Shown here piece by piece: positions 7,697 to 14,470 of a stretch of 22,576 bases of DNA. The first letter of the stretch is position 1, and the number at the start of each line of letters is the position of its first letter. Made by a program: the position numbers and the translations under genes. Source of the stretch: JACDBD01 sp050743385 (lineage in GTDB: Bacteria; Actinomycetota; Acidimicrobiia; IMCC26256; JACDBD01); assembly GCA_050743385.1 (NCBI GenBank), contig JBOGFJ010000018.1:1-22576 (forward strand). The letters run 5' to 3'. The notes beneath the pieces are model-generated. The model saw only the letters and a list, made by a program, of their open reading frames with translations. It made no database searches and was not told the origin of the DNA.

Positions 7697-8784
7697 AGGT
7701 CGAGCTGAAACCGGTCGACGAGATCTCGGCCGACACGGAGAGCGCGTGGAGAGAGCTCGCGTCGCGGGCCCTCGAACCCAACCCTTTCGGCGAAGCCGAC
7801 TTCGTGATCCCCGCCGCTCGTCACCTCGGCAGGCGCGTGGCGCTCATGACCGTTCGCGACGGCGAGCACTTGCGGGCCTGTGTTCCGGTGCAACGGGTCG
7901 GGCGGTGGCACAAGGTCCCCCTCCCGGCGATCGCCTCGTGGCACCACCGGTACACCTTCCTCGGGACCCCGCTCCTCGACCGCGAGGCTGCCGCGTCGAC
8001 GGTCGACGCGCTCGTCGACTATCTCCGGGGGTCGGCGGGAGCGGCGCGTTTTCTCGTCCTGGAATGGGTGGCCGAGGGCGAGGTGCTCACGGAGATCGAG
8101 GCCGGCTTTGCCCGCGCGGGCCGCCCGATGGCCCGCCTCGACACGTTCACGCGTCCACTGCTCGTTCGCGACGCGTCGGACGTGTCTTCCCAGAGCCTCG
8201 GAGCCGAGACGACGAAGCGGCTGGCGCGCCGGCGGCGCGCGCTGGAGCGCGACCACGGGCCGGCGCGCACCATTCTCCTGGAGCCGGACGAGGCGACCGT
8301 TGAGCTCTTCCTGAAGGTCGAGGCCTCGGGTTGGAAGGGGGAGCAGGGCACCGCGCTGGCGTCGCGCCCGGAAGACTCCGCGTTCTTCCGCGAGCTCTGC
8401 GGGCGCTTCGCGGCATCCGGGCGCTTGGAGATGCGGTCGCTCGAGCTCGTCGACGGCACGAGCATCGCCGTGTCGTGCCGCCTGGCCGCCGGGGACGGGA
8501 CGTTCTGCTTCAAGGTCGGTCACGACGAAACGTTCCGCAAGTACGCTCCCGGGAACCAGATCGAGGTCGACACGATGGCGCAGCTCGAAGGGTCGTCGGT
8601 GCCACGATGGATCGATTCGTGCTCCGACCCCGAGAACGACTTCTTCGGCCGGTTGTTCCCGCAGCGCCGCAGCCTCACGACCGTCGTGCTGCCCGCGGGG
8701 CGGTTCCCCGGAGGCGCGCTCGTCAAGGCTCTCCCGGTGGCGCGGAGATGGTGGCAGCGGACCCGCCGGAAAGACGACGCGTGA
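7693..8784 (+). CDS. CelD/BcsL-type GNAT acyltransferase, second copy
   Basis: The 363-residue protein opens with the family-typical W.EL..ra..pNPF pattern (AWRELASRALEPNPFGEADFV, about residues 18-38), seen in CelD/BcsL proteins. Later segments LFLKVEASGWKGEQGTAL and FCFKVGHDETFRKYAPGNQIEVD match the conserved E..GWKg..G.a and K.g.d..f..ysPG blocks of Acetyltransf_6 enzymes. It probably transfers an acyl group to a polysaccharide or lipid-linked sugar. It is a distant paralogue of the acyltransferase just upstream but separated from it by a hairpin and its own putative promoter. GGAG lies 10 nt before ATG 7693. Its stop overlaps the downstream oxygenase start as GTGA, so the two are probably co-translated. 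Confidence 0.85.
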   Translation: MKVELKPVDEISADTESAWRELASRALEPNPFGEADFVIPAARHLGRRVALMTVRDGEHLRACVPVQRVGRWHKVPLPAIASWHHRYTFLGTPLLDREAAASTVDALVDYLRGSAGAARFLVLEWVAEGEVLTEIEAGFARAGRPMARLDTFTRPLLVRDASDVSSQSLGAETTKRLARRRRALERDHGPARTILLEPDEATVELFLKVEASGWKGEQGTALASRPEDSAFFRELCGRFAASGRLEMRSLELVDGTSIAVSCRLAAGDGTFCFKVGHDETFRKYAPGNQIEVDTMAQLEGSSVPRWIDSCSDPENDFFGRLFPQRRSLTTVVLPAGRFPGGALVKALPVARRWWQRTRRKDDA

Positions 8785-9623
8785 CACTCCGAGTCGATCC
8801 CGGCGCGTTCACCAGTTGCTTTGCGAAACGCGCGTTCACCATCGAGCATGACCTCGCCGCCCACCCGCTGCTCCAGTTGGATGCGCTGGCGGAGCTGGCC
8901 GACGCGCTGCCGTCCGACCTCGTCGAGCACCACCTGGGTGACGTCCCTCTCGTCCTGCCCGGAGGCGTTGCTGCGGGAGTCGACGAGAGCCCGGGTGCGA
9001 TCGTCCGCGGGCTCGAAAGCAACCAGTGCTGGATCTCGCTTCGACACGTCGAGCGGGTTCCTGCCTATGCCGCTCTGGTCGTCGCCGCGATCGACGACGT
9101 CGCGCCCGAGGTCGAGCAGCGCGAGGGCAAGATCTCCCGCCGAGAAGGCTTCATGTTTCTCGCTTCACGCGACACGGTCACGCCCGTCCACTGCGATCCC
9201 GAGCACAATTTCCTCCTGCAGCTCCGGGGGACCAAGCGAGTCAATGTGGGCGAGTTCTCCGACCCGGAGGTCCTCCAACGGGAGATGGAGCTCCAGCACC
9301 AGGGCGGTCACCGCAACGTGGCGACGCTGCCCGACTCGGCGACCGAGTTCCTCCTCGAGCCCGGAGTCGGGATCTACATCCCGCCGGATACACCGCATTG
9401 GGTCACGAACGGCCCCGGCGTCACCTCCGCGCTCTCGCTTCCCTTCTATACGCCGGTGACCGCGCGGGGCGAGCTGGTGCATTCGTTCAACGGCTGGCTC
9501 CGCCGGAAAGGGCGCTCGCCCCGTCCGCCCGGCCAGTCGGTGAACCGTGACCGGGCGAAGGCGACCGTCGTGCGTGTCAGGAGTGCAACGCGCCGACTGC
9601 GCCGCTCGCCGTCCGCGCACTGA
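8781..9623 (+). CDS. JmjC/cupin_8-type Fe(II)-dependent oxygenase-like protein
   Basis: Starting at GTG 8781 the product has 280 residues. Its core has the double-stranded beta-helix signature of JmjC/cupin_8 proteins: FLASRDTVTPVHCDPEHNFLLQLRGTKRVNV, with H137-x-D139 as first metal ligands, N143, and K152 in the position that often binds 2-oxoglutarate, then PPDTPHWV with H206 as third ligand. These enzymes hydroxylate proteins or small molecules using Fe(II) and 2-oxoglutarate; bacterial members are often annotated as transcription factor jumonji without evidence. The C-terminal 40 residues are very basic (RRKGRSPRPP and later RRLRRS), perhaps binding membrane or nucleic acid. GTGA overlap with the acyltransferase ties it to glycan modification. 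The substrate is unknown. Confidence 0.8.
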   Translation: MTLRVDPGAFTSCFAKRAFTIEHDLAAHPLLQLDALAELADALPSDLVEHHLGDVPLVLPGGVAAGVDESPGAIVRGLESNQCWISLRHVERVPAYAALVVAAIDDVAPEVEQREGKISRREGFMFLASRDTVTPVHCDPEHNFLLQLRGTKRVNVGEFSDPEVLQREMELQHQGGHRNVATLPDSATEFLLEPGVGIYIPPDTPHWVTNGPGVTSALSLPFYTPVTARGELVHSFNGWLRRKGRSPRPPGQSVNRDRAKATVVRVRSATRRLRRSPSAH

Positions 9624-9632
9624 GCCCACCGG

Positions 9633-9638
9633 TAGGCT
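9633..9638 (+). promoter_or_regulatory. Candidate -10 of the rpiB-glyA transcript
   Basis: TAGGCT lies 10 nt after the oxygenase stop and would give a start near 9645 and a leader of about 42 nt to the rpiB GTG. The leader contains a perfect 12-bp palindrome CCGGGCGCCCGG (9652-9663) and the GGAGG (9672-9676) used by rpiB. No -35 match was seen. Confidence 0.35.
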
Positions 9639-9686
9639 GGGATCGTCGATTCCGGGCGCCCGGCCCGGCCCGGAGGACCGTCTCCT

Positions 9687-10130
9687 GTGCGAATCGCCAT
9701 CGGCTCCGATCACGCCGGCTTCTGTCTCAAGGAGCACCTCGGGACGGTGCTGAAGGAGGCCGGTCACGCGGTCGACGACCTCGGGACCCATTCCGAGGAG
9801 CCTGTCGACTACCCGCCGATCTGTGCCGCCGTCGGGCGGGCGGTGGCCGCGGGCGAGGCCGACCGCGGCGTCGTGCTCGGCGGGAGCGGGCAAGGGGAGC
9901 AGATGGCCGCGAACAAGGTACGGGGCGTGCGGGCGGCGCTGTGCAACGATCTGTTCACCGCCCGCTTGTCCCGCCAGCACAATGACGCCAACGTGCTCTC
10001 CATGGGAGGTCGGATCGTGGCCGAAGGGCTCGCGGCGGAGATCCTGACCCTGTGGCTCGCCACGCCGTTCGACGGCGGCCGCCACGCCCGGCGGGTCGCC
10101 CAGATCGCGGAGTTGGAGGACGATCGATGA
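9687..10130 (+). CDS. rpiB: Ribose-5-phosphate isomerase B
   Basis: This 147-residue protein is full-length for the RpiB/LacAB family. It interconverts ribose 5-phosphate and ribulose 5-phosphate in the pentose phosphate pathway. The N-terminus RIAIGSDHAGFCLKEHL carries the phosphate/substrate motif with D8 and H9. GGSGQGEQMAANKVRGVRAAL (65-85) has glutamate E71 where the actinobacterial enzymes, including that of Mycobacterium tuberculosis, use a catalytic glutamate instead of the E. coli cysteine. HNDANVLSMGGR (98-109) is also canonical. The start is GTG 9687 with GGAGG ten nt upstream. The stop overlaps glyA as ATGA, so the two are co-translated. Confidence 0.95.
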   Translation: MRIAIGSDHAGFCLKEHLGTVLKEAGHAVDDLGTHSEEPVDYPPICAAVGRAVAAGEADRGVVLGGSGQGEQMAANKVRGVRAALCNDLFTARLSRQHNDANVLSMGGRIVAEGLAAEILTLWLATPFDGGRHARRVAQIAELEDDR

Positions 10131-11383
10131 CCGACGCATTCGAGGCTCTCGAAAGAACGGATCCGACGCTCGCCGACATCGTCGGGCGCGAGCTCGAGCG
10201 CCAGAACACGACGATCCAACTCATCGCGTCCGAGAACTTCACATCGCCGGCCGTGCTCGCCGCCCAGGGCTCCGTGCTCACCAACAAGTACTCCGAGGGG
10301 TATCCCCGAAAGCGTTACTACGGCGGCAACTACGTGGTCGACGAGGCCGAGGAGCTCGCGCGCGACCGCGCCTGCGCGCTCTTCGGCGCCGAGCACGCCA
10401 ACGTGCAGCCGCACTCGGGCGCGAACGCGAACATGGCTGCCTACCTGGCGCTGCTCGACCCCGGCGACAAGGTGATGGGCATGCGCCTCGACCAGGGTGG
10501 GCACCTCACGCACGGCTCGCCGGTGAACTTCAGCGGGCGTCTGTACGACTTCGTCGCCTACGGCGTCGACGACGAGCGTGAGGTCCTCGACTACGACGTG
10601 ATCCGCGAGCTCGCCCGGCGTGAGCGGCCGAAGATGATCGTTGCCGGCGCGACCGCCTACCCGCGTGTCATCGACTTCGACGCCTTCCGGTCGATCGCCG
10701 ACGAGATCGGCGCCCTCCTCATGGTCGACGCCGCCCACATCGCCGGGCTCGTCGCCGGCGGGGCACACCCGTCGCCGTTGCCGCAGGCCGACGTCGTGAC
10801 CCTGACCACCCACAAGACTCTGCGGGGACCCCGCGCCGGCGCGATCCTCTGTCGCGACCAGTACGCCGCCGCGATCGACAAAGCCGTGTTCCCGGGTCTT
10901 CAGGGCGGTCCGCTGATGCACGTGATCGCGGCCAAGGCGGTCGCGTTCCACGAAGCCGCGCAACCGTCGTTCCGGGAATACGCGGCCGGGATCGTGCGCA
11001 ACGCGATCGCGCTCGCAGCCGACCTCGCGTCGGAGGGGTTCCGGGTCGTCTCGGGCGGCACCGAGAACCACCTGATGCTCGTCGACCTGCGTCCCTTCGG
11101 CGTCACCGGCAAGGTTGCCCAAGAGGCGCTCGACCGCGCCGGCATCACACTCAACAAGAACGCCATCCCCAACGACCCCGAGAAGCCGTTCGTCACGAGC
11201 GGCCTCCGCCTCGGTACCGCGGCCGTCACGACGGCGGGCATGGGCGAGCCCGAGATGGACGAGATCGCGTCGCTCATCGCGACCGTGCTGCGCAAGCCCG
11301 ACGACGAGATGGTGGCGACCGACGTTCGCGACGCCGCCGCTCGCCTCTGCTCCAAGTACACGCCGTACCCCGAGCTCGTGTAG
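10127..11383 (+). CDS. glyA: Serine hydroxymethyltransferase
   Basis: The 418-residue product is full-length. It converts serine and tetrahydrofolate to glycine and 5,10-methylenetetrahydrofolate using PLP. Landmarks include QLIASENFTSPAVL (31-44), TNKYSEGYPRKRYYGG (52-67), HSGANANMAAY (96-106), the PLP-contacting DAAHIAG with D201 and H204, the Schiff-base lysine K230 in TLTTHKTLRGPRAG, and the carboxylate-binding R361 in TSGLRLGT. The start is ATG 10127, overlapping the rpiB stop, with GGAGGA just upstream; an upstream in-frame start at 10052 lies inside rpiB and was rejected. It is followed, as in Streptomyces, by a WecA/MraY-type gene and the atp operon. Confidence 0.97.
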   Translation: MTDAFEALERTDPTLADIVGRELERQNTTIQLIASENFTSPAVLAAQGSVLTNKYSEGYPRKRYYGGNYVVDEAEELARDRACALFGAEHANVQPHSGANANMAAYLALLDPGDKVMGMRLDQGGHLTHGSPVNFSGRLYDFVAYGVDDEREVLDYDVIRELARRERPKMIVAGATAYPRVIDFDAFRSIADEIGALLMVDAAHIAGLVAGGAHPSPLPQADVVTLTTHKTLRGPRAGAILCRDQYAAAIDKAVFPGLQGGPLMHVIAAKAVAFHEAAQPSFREYAAGIVRNAIALAADLASEGFRVVSGGTENHLMLVDLRPFGVTGKVAQEALDRAGITLNKNAIPNDPEKPFVTSGLRLGTAAVTTAGMGEPEMDEIASLIATVLRKPDDEMVATDVRDAAARLCSKYTPYPELV

Positions 11384-11506
11384 CGAAGTGAGTCGCGCGC
11401 GGCGACCGGAGCGAGCGAAGCGAGCGCAGGGAGCTCGCCCAGCGAACGACCGGCAATCAGCGGGTCGCTCGTTGCCCGCCGAAGCCGAGCGAGTGAGCAA
11501 ATAGAG
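11384..11506 (+). repeat. GAGCGA-rich spacer between glyA and the WecA-type gene
   Basis: This 123-nt gap is rich in GAGCGAGC/GAAGCGAGCG words (for example 11409-11429) and ends TAGAG just before the ATG. The 15-mer CTCGTTGCCCGCCGA (11468-11482) matches 14 of 15 bases of 17726-17740 in the atpA-atpG spacer, and the endings around the downstream start (TAGAGATGG) are the same. The gap is an exact multiple of three and has no stop in the frame shared by both flanking genes. I see no Shine-Dalgarno sequence or terminator with a U-tract. Confidence 0.5.
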
Positions 11507-12700
11507 ATGGGCGGGTACTCGGTCGTTCTCGCGGTCGCGGCGGTCAGTACCTTCCTCCTGACCTTCGTCGTGCGACGACTCGCCGTGCGCGTCGGGGCGG
11601 TCTCCGTTCCCGGTGCGCGGAGCGTCCACGACCGGCCGACACCGTCACTCGGTGGCGCAGCGATGTTCGCGGCGTTCCTGCTCGCGATGGCGGTGGCGTC
11701 ACGCATCCCGCAGTTCAGCGAGATGTTCGACGACTCGTCCGAGCCCTTCGGCCTCGTGCTCGCGGCCGGCGTCATGTTCGTGGTGGGCGCTCTCGACGAC
11801 TTCCGCGAGGTCTCTCCCCCGGCGAAGCTCGCCGGTCAGGTCCTGAGCGGCGGGCTCCTGTCGCTGATGGGCGTGTCGATGCTCTACTTCCGGGTGCCGT
11901 TCGCCAGCACCGAGTACGTGGTGCTGTCACCCGACCTCGCGCCGCTGGTCACGGTCGCAACCGTTGTGCTGATGGCGAATGCCATCAACCTCATCGACGG
12001 CCTCGACGGTCTCGCCGCCGGCATCGTGATCATCGCCGGCTCGGCGCTCTTCCTCTACGCCGACCGCCTCTTCAAGGCCGGTCTGCTCGAGGGCTCCAAC
12101 ATGGGCCCGCTCGTCGCCGTCATCGCCGTGGGGGTGTGCGTCGGTTTCCTGCCCCACAACTTCAACCCCGCCCGCATCTTCATGGGCGACGCCGGCGCCA
12201 TGTTCCTGGGGCTGCTCCTGGCGACCACGACGATCACGGTGGGGGGGCGTACCGCCGACCAGTTCAGTGGTCAGACCTACTTCTTCTTCGCTCCGCTCTT
12301 CATCCCGGTCGTCATCCTCGGGGTCCCCCTCCTCGACACGGCGTTCTCGTTCCTGCGACGCGTCTACCGGCGCACCTCCTTCGCGGTGGCCGACAAGGAC
12401 CACCTCCACCATCGGCTGATGCGCCTGGGCCACGGGCCGCGGCGGTCGGTGGTGATCCTCTGGCTCTGGACCGCGCTGCTCTCCGGGCTCGTGCTGTTCC
12501 CGACGTACACCAACCGCGGCAACGCGGTCGTCCCGCTCGGCATCGCCGCCCTCGGACTGCTGTTGTACGTCTACTTCCACCCGGGCGTGCGGTCGGCCCG
12601 TGAGCCGGTGGTGGAGGAGGAGCCCGTCGTCGAGCCCGAACCGCCGGAGGTCGTCCACCTCGAGGACCACCGGCGGACGGCCGACAGGCGGGGCCCGTAG
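11507..12700 (+). CDS. wecA: WecA/TagO-type polyprenyl-phosphate GlcNAc-1-phosphate transferase
   Basis: The 397-residue membrane protein has about ten or eleven hydrophobic segments and all signature motifs of the PNPT (MraY/WecA) family: HDRPTPSLGG (41-50), ALDDFREVSPPAKLAGQ with D97/D98, NAINLIDGLDGLAAG (158-172), FNPARIFMGDAG (219-230, with D228), and the sugar-recognition loop DKDHLHHRLMRLG (296-308), whose HxHH pattern is typical of WecA/TagO-type rather than MraY proteins. It attaches a HexNAc-1-phosphate, usually GlcNAc, to polyprenyl phosphate on the cytoplasmic face, starting teichoic acid, arabinogalactan or O-antigen-like glycans. The C-terminal 35 residues are an acidic, Pro/Glu/Val-rich tail. 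The position between glyA and the ATP synthase operon is conserved in actinobacteria. The exact sugar is not proven. Confidence 0.88.
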   Translation: MGGYSVVLAVAAVSTFLLTFVVRRLAVRVGAVSVPGARSVHDRPTPSLGGAAMFAAFLLAMAVASRIPQFSEMFDDSSEPFGLVLAAGVMFVVGALDDFREVSPPAKLAGQVLSGGLLSLMGVSMLYFRVPFASTEYVVLSPDLAPLVTVATVVLMANAINLIDGLDGLAAGIVIIAGSALFLYADRLFKAGLLEGSNMGPLVAVIAVGVCVGFLPHNFNPARIFMGDAGAMFLGLLLATTTITVGGRTADQFSGQTYFFFAPLFIPVVILGVPLLDTAFSFLRRVYRRTSFAVADKDHLHHRLMRLGHGPRRSVVILWLWTALLSGLVLFPTYTNRGNAVVPLGIAALGLLLYVYFHPGVRSAREPVVEEEPVVEPEPPEVVHLEDHRRTADRRGP

Positions 12701-12732
12701 CGCGCGGCGGCGCGGCCGCTACCCTCCGGCCG

Positions 12733-12831
12733 GTGTCTCCGAGGCGACGCGATCCACACCCCGCAGACGCCACCAGGCTCCGCGTCTTCAACGGGGACAA
12801 GCGAAAGCCGGGTACTCCGGGTGCCGGTTGA
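12733..12831 (+). other. Possible leaderless 32-codon ORF upstream of the atp promoter
   Basis: A TACCCT element (12720-12725) stands 7 nt before GTG 12733, which opens a 32-codon basic frame ending at TGA 12829-12831, inside the TTGACG of the atp promoter. It does not couple to another gene. I rate it as doubtful. The rest of 12701-12827 holds only GC-rich palindromes such as GCGGCCGC (12712-12719). Confidence 0.15.
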
Positions 12832-12856
12832 CGGGCACGCCCGGCCCGAATACATT
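12828..12856 (+). promoter_or_regulatory. Sigma-A-type promoter of the atp operon
   Basis: TTGACG (12828-12833) and TACATT (12851-12856) are separated by exactly 17 bp, the best promoter match in the window. The predicted start is at about 12863, giving a leader of roughly 56 nt to the first gene of the ATP synthase operon. Confidence 0.7.
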
Positions 12857-12872
12857 GTGAGCGCATTCACAA
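12855..12872. promoter_or_regulatory. CRP/GlxR-type operator over the atp start site
   Basis: TTGTGA-N6-TCACAA is a perfect inverted repeat containing the CRP-family consensus TGTGA-N6-TCACA (12856-12871). It overlaps the last two bases of the -10 box and is centred on the predicted transcription start, a position suited to repression. In actinobacteria CRP-family cAMP regulators such as GlxR and Crp use this consensus. The identity of the regulator here is inferred. Confidence 0.6.
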
Positions 12873-12878
12873 AGTCCC

Positions 12879-12912
12879 AGGAGGGGGGTCCGGGCGGTCA
12901 GCGCGCCGGACC
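12879..12912 (+). promoter_or_regulatory. Shine-Dalgarno plus hairpin in the atp leader
   Basis: AGGAGG (12879-12884, extended by four more G) is the strongest ribosome-binding sequence here but lies 34 nt before GTG 12919. Between them the arms GGTCCGG (12887-12893) and CCGGACC (12906-12912) form a perfect 7-bp stem with a 12-nt loop. Folding it would leave only about 8 nt from the Shine-Dalgarno to GTG 12919, or 11 nt to ATG 12922, a normal spacing. Confidence 0.5.
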
Positions 12913-12918
12913 AGCGGA

Positions 12919-13212
12919 GTGATGGACCGAGCGAGCGAACAGGGCGACGGGCAGCGGGGGCACGCCGTCAAGCGGGGGCTCTACGGCGGCTTCGGCGACG
13001 CCATGGCGCAGGCGTTCGAGTTCGCGGTGATCCCGGTGCTGTTCGCCCTGCTGGGGCTCTGGCTCGACAGCCGCCTCGGCACCCGTCCGTGGGTCACGGT
13101 GGTCCTCGTGGTCATCGGGCTCACCGGCGTCATCGCCCGCGCGCTCTACGCCTACAAGGACCGGATCGAGACCGAGGAGAAGGACAAGCCGTGGACGCGA
13201 CGACAGCGGTAG
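12919..13212 (+). CDS. AtpZ/AtpI-family small membrane protein, first gene of the atp operon
   Basis: The 97-residue protein has two transmembrane segments (about residues 32-50 and 58-76) separated by the short loop DSRLGTRPW, and a charged C-terminal end, as in the AtpZ/AtpI family (putative F1F0-ATPase subunit). Its relatives are thought to assist c-ring assembly or magnesium/ion handling for the synthase and are usually not part of the mature enzyme. GTG 12919 and ATG 12922 are alternative starts three nt apart; the unusual leader is described separately. The last 22 nt overlap the next gene. It is a homologue by topology and position rather than by a diagnostic motif. Confidence 0.75.
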   Translation: MMDRASEQGDGQRGHAVKRGLYGGFGDAMAQAFEFAVIPVLFALLGLWLDSRLGTRPWVTVVLVVIGLTGVIARALYAYKDRIETEEKDKPWTRRQR

Positions 13213-13664
13213 CCACGCCGCCGGTCGAGCGGTCCATCGCGCTCGATCTCGCCCGGCGGGCGCTCATCATCGCGCCGGCCGTGGTGCTGATCGCCGGCGC
13301 CGTGAGGGGCGTGGACGGCGCGGCCAGCGCCGCACTGGGTGTCGCGCTCGCCATCGTCAACTTCCTCGCCACCGCCGCCGGGCTGGCGTGGGCCTCCCGT
13401 CGGTCCTCCACGACGCTCGCCGCCGTGGCCATGGGCGGCTTCGTGGTGCGCATGGGCGTGTTGCTCGGGGCCATGCTCCTCGCCGACGCGCTCTTCGGCT
13501 GGGTCGACGTGCTCGTGCTCGGCATCACGCTGTTCGCGGCCCATCTTGGTTTGCTGTTCTGGGAGCTAAGGTCCGTCAGCCTCACGCTGGCGGCGCCCGG
13601 CTTGCGCCGTGACCGCGTCTCTGGAGACACCGTGTCCACGGAAGCGAAGGGAGTGGCGGAGTGA
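13191..13664 (+). CDS. atpI: ATP synthase protein I-like membrane protein
   Basis: I place the start at GTG 13191, because GAGGAGAAGG lies 8 to 10 nt upstream and the product (157 residues) then begins just before the hydrophobic domain; longer forms read an arginine-rich shadow of the previous gene. Four hydrophobic stretches are visible (about 25-39, 45-68, 76-100, 103-125), including MGGFVVRMGVLLGAMLLA. That topology and the location directly before atpB match AtpI proteins and the actinobacterial gene in the position of Rv1303. AtpI acts as a chaperone for c-ring assembly in some bacteria. Its stop overlaps atpB as GTGA. Together with the preceding gene this makes two small I/Z-type genes in tandem. 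Confidence 0.75.
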   Translation: MDATTAVATPPVERSIALDLARRALIIAPAVVLIAGAVRGVDGAASAALGVALAIVNFLATAAGLAWASRRSSTTLAAVAMGGFVVRMGVLLGAMLLADALFGWVDVLVLGITLFAAHLGLLFWELRSVSLTLAAPGLRRDRVSGDTVSTEAKGVAE

Positions 13665-14434
13665 GCGCGCTGCTCGGGATCGAGTTCCCGCCGATCAGTC
13701 ACCTGATCGAGTGGCCCGACATCTTCTTCGAGGGCACCCCCTTCGCGATCAACAAGGCGACGCTCATCTACTTCGCCGCGGTCGCGATCACGCTGGCCAT
13801 CTTCTTCATCGCGGGGCGGCGCGCCCAGCTCGTGCCGCAGGGCGTGCAGAACGTCGCCGAGTCGAGCGTCGACTTCGTCCGCGATGGCATCATCATGCAG
13901 ACCATCGGGCCCGACGGGATGCGCTACCTGCCGTTCCTGCTCGCGATGTTCTTCTTCATCCTCTTCATCAACCTGTTCGAGATCCTGCCGTTCATCCAGT
14001 TCCCCGGGAACGCCCGCATGGCGGTTCCGTTCGTGCTCGCGCTGCTGGTGTGGTTCATCTACAACATCGTCGGGATCATGAAGCAGGGCCCGCTGCACTA
14101 CCTCAAGAACTCGACCATCCCACCGGGCGTGCCCTGGCCGATGCTGATCCTGATCGTGCCCATCGAGTTCATCTCGGTGTTCATCGTGCGGCCGTTCTCG
14201 CTGGCGGTTCGACTCTTCGCCAACATGCTCGCCGGTCACCTCATCCTCGTGACCTTCGCCGTCTTGTCGGCCGCGCTGTTCGCCAAGAACGTCACCGTGG
14301 TGATCCTCCCGTTCCCGTTCCTGCTGTTGATCGCGCTCACCGGGTTCGAGCTCCTGGTCGCGTTCCTGCAGGCGTTCATCTTCACGATCCTGACGGCCGT
14401 GTACATCGGGTCGTCGATGCATCCCGAGCACTAG
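13661..14434 (+). CDS. atpB: ATP synthase F0 subunit a
   Basis: The 257-residue membrane protein forms the proton half-channels of F0. Hydrophobic helices occur at about 34-52, 90-111, 120-140, 160-178, 194-208 and 212-248. The essential arginine is R184 in FSLAVRLFANMLAGH, equivalent to E. coli R210, followed by the terminal helix segment with LLIALTGFELLVAFLQAFIF. The N-terminus (SALLGIEFPPISHLIEWPDIFF) is the usual actinobacterial type. The start is GTG 13661, overlapping the atpI stop. Confidence 0.97.
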   Translation: MSALLGIEFPPISHLIEWPDIFFEGTPFAINKATLIYFAAVAITLAIFFIAGRRAQLVPQGVQNVAESSVDFVRDGIIMQTIGPDGMRYLPFLLAMFFFILFINLFEILPFIQFPGNARMAVPFVLALLVWFIYNIVGIMKQGPLHYLKNSTIPPGVPWPMLILIVPIEFISVFIVRPFSLAVRLFANMLAGHLILVTFAVLSAALFAKNVTVVILPFPFLLLIALTGFELLVAFLQAFIFTILTAVYIGSSMHPEH

Positions 14435-14470
14435 ACGTCATCTAGCTAACCGATTCAGGAGGAATCTCCC

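Noticed and set aside
8781..9623. Calling the JmjC-like protein a transcription factor
   Set aside because: The label is common in databases, but only a metal-binding cupin core and a basic tail are visible; no DNA-binding domain is seen.
9809..11629. Long minus-strand ORF opposite rpiB and glyA
   Set aside because: rpiB and glyA on the plus strand are unmistakable; the antisense translation has no family motif.
12855..12872. LacI-type operator
   Set aside because: The half-sites resemble lac operator, but the 6-bp gap fits the CRP-family consensus, not the compact ideal lac operator.
13130..14431. Minus-strand ORF rich in Glu/Arg/His opposite atpI-atpB
   Set aside because: Antisense shadow of hydrophobic membrane protein codons, which read as charged residues in the opposite frame.
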